Shown piece by piece: positions 5,813-8,831 of a DNA stretch of 8,831 nucleotides. Made by a program: the position numbers and the translations under genes. The stretch spans positions 1 through 8,831 of the forward strand of contig PKXI01000123.1 in assembly GCA_003133425.1 (NCBI GenBank), read 5' to 3'. How positions within the stretch are numbered: position 1 is the stretch's first letter; each line of letters opens with the position of its first letter. A model generated the notes under the pieces. The model was not told the DNA's origin. It did not search any database and saw nothing but the letters and a program-made list of their open reading frames with translations. The DNA comes from Acidobacteriaceae bacterium. GTDB lineage: Bacteria; Acidobacteriota; Terriglobia; Terriglobales; Acidobacteriaceae.

Positions 5813-8554
5813 ATGCGCCTCAAAAAACTCCTCACGGCTTTTTTCGCGATCCTTATCCTGGCTGCTGCAACCTGGGCCCAAACACTGCCCTCAGGTGTCC
5901 AGAAGGTGACCTCCATTGAAGGAGTTACGGAGTACGCGTTCCCGAATGGTCTTCACGTGTTGTTGTTTCCGGACAACTCCAAGCCCAAGATCACGGTTAA
6001 TATCGTTTACCTGGTAGGCTCGCGGAACGAAGGCTACGGCGAGACCGGGATGGCGCATCTGTTGGAGCACATGACGTTCAAGAGCGCAAAGTCGGGAAGA
6101 GAACTCTTCAAGGATCTCACCAACAGGGCCGGCGGCAACTTCAACGGCACTACGTCCGAAGACCAGACGATGTATTTTGAAACGTTCAACGCGAGCGACG
6201 AAAACCTGCGTTGGGCACTTGGGCTGGAAGCTGACCGCATGGCGAATATGACCATGCTCAAGACGGATCTGGATTCGGAAATGACGGTGGTTCGGAACGA
6301 GATGGAGTCCGGCGAGAACAGCCCGCTGAATGTCCTGCATGAACGCGTTCTGGCTGCGGCCTACAACTTTCACAACTATGGCAAGACCGTGATTGGTGCC
6401 CGCACGGATGTCGAAAGAGTGCCGATCGCAAACCTGGCAGCCTTCTACCAGAAGTACTACCAACCGGACAACGCCGACCTGATTATCGCGGGGCAGTTCG
6501 ACGAATCGAAGGCTTTGGCAATGGTGTCTGAAACATTCGGCGCCATCCCCAGGCCGCAGCGCGCGATCACCCAGCCATACACAGTGGAGCCGACGCAGGA
6601 AGGCGAGCGGTCCGTCATTCTGCGGCGCGTGGGGAACATCCAGGGGATCATGGTGGTCTATCACATTCCTGCCGCCCTGCATCCCGATATGGCGCCTCTG
6701 CAGGTAATGGCCCAGGTGTTAGGCGCGCCGCAAACGGGCCGCCTATACAAGGAGCTTGTGGATCATCAGAAGGCCGTATCCACCGGTATGAATGCCGATG
6801 ACGAGCACGATCCCGGGGTTGCTATGGCATACGCGCAGCTCAAGCCGGATCAATCCATCGACGACGCACAGCAGATCCTGCTAAAGACTGTTGAAGGCTT
6901 CGCCAATAACCCTCCGTCCCAGGACGAGGTCGACCGCGCAAAGGCACGAATCCTGAAGAACATCGAACTCGCAGAGACGAATTCCCAAACCGTTGCCCTC
7001 ATGCTTGGCGGATACGCGGGTGATGGCGACTGGCGCTCGTTCTTCCTGATGCGTGATGAGGTGAGCAAAGTTATGCAAGGCGATGTGGTGCGCGTTGCAA
7101 AGGCATATCTGAAATCATCCAACCGCACGCTGGGCGAGTTTATTCCGACCGCAACTCCCGATCGCGCCGAGATTCCAGCGACGCCAGACCCGGCCGTGCG
7201 GTTCAAAGACTACAAGGGCGGCGAAGCCGTGCAACAGGGCGAGGTGTTCGATCCCACACCACAGAACATTGAAGCCCGCGTGATTCGTGCGACGCTGCCT
7301 AATGGCTTGAAGCTGGTCATGTTCCCGAAGAAGACACGCGGTGGAACGGTGGCGGCGGCCATCAACATTCGGTTCGGCGACGAGAAATCGCTCTTCGGTA
7401 AATCGACGGCGGGCAGCATGGCGGGAGCCATGCTGATGCGCGGCACCAAAACCAAAAACCGTCAGCAGATTCAGGATGAGACAGATCGATTGAAGGCGCA
7501 GATCAATGTCTCGGGCAACGTCGACTCCGCTTCAGCAAACATTCGCACGCTGGAAGCGAACCTTGCCGATTCGTTGCGTTTCGCCAGAGAGCTTATGCGT
7601 GAGCCCTCGTTCCCTGAGACTGAATTCGATCAGATTCGCCAGCAGCGAATCGCCGGTTCTGAGGCCGGCAAGAGCGAGCCGAACCGGCTTGCCTCTCTTG
7701 AATTAAACAGGCATTTCAATGCTCGTTATCTTCGCGGCGATGTGCGGTACGTCTCCACGATCGACGAAGAGATTGAAGATTTGAAGAAGGTGACGATTGA
7801 CGATGCGCGCCAGTTTTACAAACAGTTTTACGGCGCCGGCGAGGGGCAAATCGTCATCAGCGGGCAGTTTGATCCGGAGCAGATGAAGAAGCTTGTTACC
7901 GAACTCTTTGGCGATTGGAAGAGCGCGAGCCGCTATGAACGCATACCTGATCCATTCGAACCGGTAGAGGCGATCAACCACAAGGTCGAAACGCCGGATA
8001 AGCAGAACGCGCTGTTCCTTGCGGGCATGCCGATGAAGATGAGCGACGACGATCCTGACTACGCTGCAATCACCATTGCAGGCATGGTGTTTGGCGGATC
8101 ACCGAACTCGCGGCTCTTCCAGCGCATTCGCGTGAAAGACGGATTGAGCTACGGAGCCTATGGTGGATTCTCGGTGCCTACCAAGGACGACGCGGGCATG
8201 TTATCTAGTTCGGCCATTGCTGCGCCGCAGAATATGCCCAAAGTGGAGGCTGACTTTAACGATGAACTGGCACGCGCGCTGAAGGATGGATTTACGGCAG
8301 ACGAGGTGGAGAAAGCCAAGAAGACGTGGCTAGATCAACGCACGGTTTCGCGCGCTGAAGAAGCCTCAATCGCAGGTCAACTGGGCAGCCGCGAGCGCTG
8401 GGGACGCACCCTGATGTGGGATGCAAAGTTGGAAGCGGCGGTGGCTGCGCTGACGCCGGAGCAGGTGAACGCGGCGTTCAAACGGCATGTCGATCCGGCT
8501 GCAGTTTCGATCGTCAAGGGGGGCGACTTCAAGAAGGCGGGTGTCTACCAATAG
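5813..8554 (+). CDS. Exported M16-family zinc metalloprotease, fused two-unit form
   Basis: A predicted periplasmic or secreted peptidase of the pitrilysin/insulinase family, which degrades peptides inside a closed two-half chamber. A Sec signal peptide covers about residues 1-22 (MRLKKLL, hydrophobic core, probable cleavage after TWA). The first M16 unit (about 35-270) has the inverted zinc motif H82-L-L-E85-H86 and the third ligand E163, exactly the HxxEH-x76-E spacing of the family. The linked domain (about 270-450) follows. The second unit begins at about 494 with the same LPNGLKLVMFP signature, but the zinc motif positions are replaced (A537, M540, L541), so it is non-catalytic. Its end (about 764-785, SPNSRLFQRIRVKDGLSYGAYGGF) keeps the Arg/Tyr motif that M16 partners use for substrate binding. 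The length of 913 fits fused M16 proteins. The start is an ATG with AAAAGG upstream and a TATAAT promoter. The substrate is unknown. Confidence 0.93.
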   Translation: MRLKKLLTAFFAILILAAATWAQTLPSGVQKVTSIEGVTEYAFPNGLHVLLFPDNSKPKITVNIVYLVGSRNEGYGETGMAHLLEHMTFKSAKSGRELFKDLTNRAGGNFNGTTSEDQTMYFETFNASDENLRWALGLEADRMANMTMLKTDLDSEMTVVRNEMESGENSPLNVLHERVLAAAYNFHNYGKTVIGARTDVERVPIANLAAFYQKYYQPDNADLIIAGQFDESKALAMVSETFGAIPRPQRAITQPYTVEPTQEGERSVILRRVGNIQGIMVVYHIPAALHPDMAPLQVMAQVLGAPQTGRLYKELVDHQKAVSTGMNADDEHDPGVAMAYAQLKPDQSIDDAQQILLKTVEGFANNPPSQDEVDRAKARILKNIELAETNSQTVALMLGGYAGDGDWRSFFLMRDEVSKVMQGDVVRVAKAYLKSSNRTLGEFIPTATPDRAEIPATPDPAVRFKDYKGGEAVQQGEVFDPTPQNIEARVIRATLPNGLKLVMFPKKTRGGTVAAAINIRFGDEKSLFGKSTAGSMAGAMLMRGTKTKNRQQIQDETDRLKAQINVSGNVDSASANIRTLEANLADSLRFARELMREPSFPETEFDQIRQQRIAGSEAGKSEPNRLASLELNRHFNARYLRGDVRYVSTIDEEIEDLKKVTIDDARQFYKQFYGAGEGQIVISGQFDPEQMKKLVTELFGDWKSASRYERIPDPFEPVEAINHKVETPDKQNALFLAGMPMKMSDDDPDYAAITIAGMVFGGSPNSRLFQRIRVKDGLSYGAYGGFSVPTKDDAGMLSSSAIAAPQNMPKVEADFNDELARALKDGFTADEVEKAKKTWLDQRTVSRAEEASIAGQLGSRERWGRTLMWDAKLEAAVAALTPEQVNAAFKRHVDPAAVSIVKGGDFKKAGVYQ

Positions 8555-8698
8555 CTGTTTGAAATCTTCGCTTTTTTGCGACCTCGACAACGTTAAACGA
8601 TCGCTTAAATGGTTGCGTTTCTGAACGAGGGGTTGCCGAGAATTGAACCGTGTTTCTGTGGAAGGGGCTCAAAAGAGACGGGAAATGAGCGTAAGGTG
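8555..8698. other. Region after the M16 protease, no clear gene or terminator
   Basis: Shortly after the protease stop, TCGC-TTTTTT-GCGA (8568-8581) could form a four-base stem with a six-T loop. That is too weak to call an intrinsic terminator, and nothing better is seen. The base composition is lower in GC than the protease gene. No recognisable RNA gene or repeat is present. Confidence 0.3.
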
Positions 8699-8829
8699 AT
8701 GAAGATACGCGACTTTTCCGCGTTTATCTTCCCTGTGCAGGACGCCGCGGTTTTGAAGGCCACCTTTGTTTGCACCGAGTCGTCGATCAGCAGCTTGCCT
8801 GAGCGGCCAAAGCCTAGACAAACATATTT
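8605..8829 (-). CDS. Possible partial ORF running in from the right edge, 74 codons, unknown
   Basis: On the minus strand a frame is open from the window edge to a TAA at 8605-8607, giving 74 residues with no internal stop. It starts KYVCLGFGRSGKLL and ends NPSFRNATI. It could be the C-terminus of a gene whose start lies beyond the window. I recognise no family. It overlaps antisense the plus-strand frame at 8699-8831, so at most one is likely to be real. The start codon is not visible. Convergent placement against the protease would be normal. Confidence 0.25.
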   Translation of the reverse strand, partial: KYVCLGFGRSGKLLIDDSVQTKVAFKTAASCTGKINAEKSRIFITLRSFPVSFEPLPQKHGSILGNPSFRNATI

Positions 8830-8831
8830 GA
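8699..8831 (+). CDS. Possible partial ORF leaving the right edge, 44 codons seen, unknown
   Basis: An ATG at 8699 opens a frame that runs to the window end without a stop (it begins MKIRDFSAFIF). AAGG lies only two bases before the ATG, so the ribosome-binding site is poorly spaced. I recognise no domain. It is antisense to the open frame at 8605-8829 and the two exclude each other in practice. It may equally be non-coding. Confidence 0.2.
   Translation, partial: MKIRDFSAFIFPVQDAAVLKATFVCTESSISSLPERPKPRQTYL

Noticed and set aside
5891..6682. Minus-strand frame of 263 residues inside the M16 protease gene
   Set aside because: It is an antisense shadow of a strongly recognised protease domain; its composition is not protein-like and it has no family features.
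8568..8581. Intrinsic terminator after the M16 protease
   Set aside because: The stem is only four base pairs and the T-run forms the loop rather than following the stem.
8555..8831. Transposase or integrase remnant at the right edge
   Set aside because: No terminal inverted repeats, target duplications or recognisable transposase motifs were found in the visible sequence.

Overview
The window looks like ordinary chromosomal DNA of a moderately GC-rich Gram-negative bacterium, most likely an acidobacterium. That assignment is an inference. It rests on a DUF6677-like small membrane protein at the left end, on 7-bp tandem repeats of an ARCTGAN type that I associate from memory with Acidobacteriota genomes, and on the style of the protein sequences. 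No rRNA, tRNA, CRISPR array, insertion sequence or phage gene is visible.

Left region (1-1050): an AT-richer leader carries a short heptamer array (127-180). It is followed by three small genes on the plus strand: a DUF6677-like membrane protein, a 59-residue two-helix membrane protein translationally coupled to it by a one-base overlap, and a 50-residue His/Cys-rich protein. A second, cleaner array of 13 heptamers (957-1047) then fills the whole gap to the convergent neighbour and supplies the last codons and the stop of the 50-residue protein.

Middle region (1050-5696, all minus strand, so read from right to left): rbfA (30S maturation factor) is followed after six bases by a DHH/DHHA1 phosphoesterase of the NrnA type (nanoRNA and pAp hydrolysis). 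Next come an ArnT/PMT-like polytopic glycosyltransferase and a tandem-GNAT acetyltransferase. The rbfA-nrnA pair is a conserved bacterial pairing from the nusA-infB-rbfA-truB neighbourhood, but here it has no infB upstream and no truB downstream. The two genes after it are separated by gaps of about 155-160 bases and may have their own promoters.

Right region (5697-8831): a 116-base divergent promoter region separates rbfA from a large exported zinc metalloprotease of family M16. This protease is a fused two-unit form: the N-terminal unit keeps the full HxxEH-x76-E zinc site and the C-terminal unit has lost it. The last 277 bases contain no recognisable gene, but an open frame runs off the window edge on each strand.

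No obvious new multi-gene defence or biosynthetic system is present. The parts most worth a second look are the small-gene cluster bracketed by heptamer arrays, the strand-asymmetric stop-codon content of those repeats, and the unresolved right edge.
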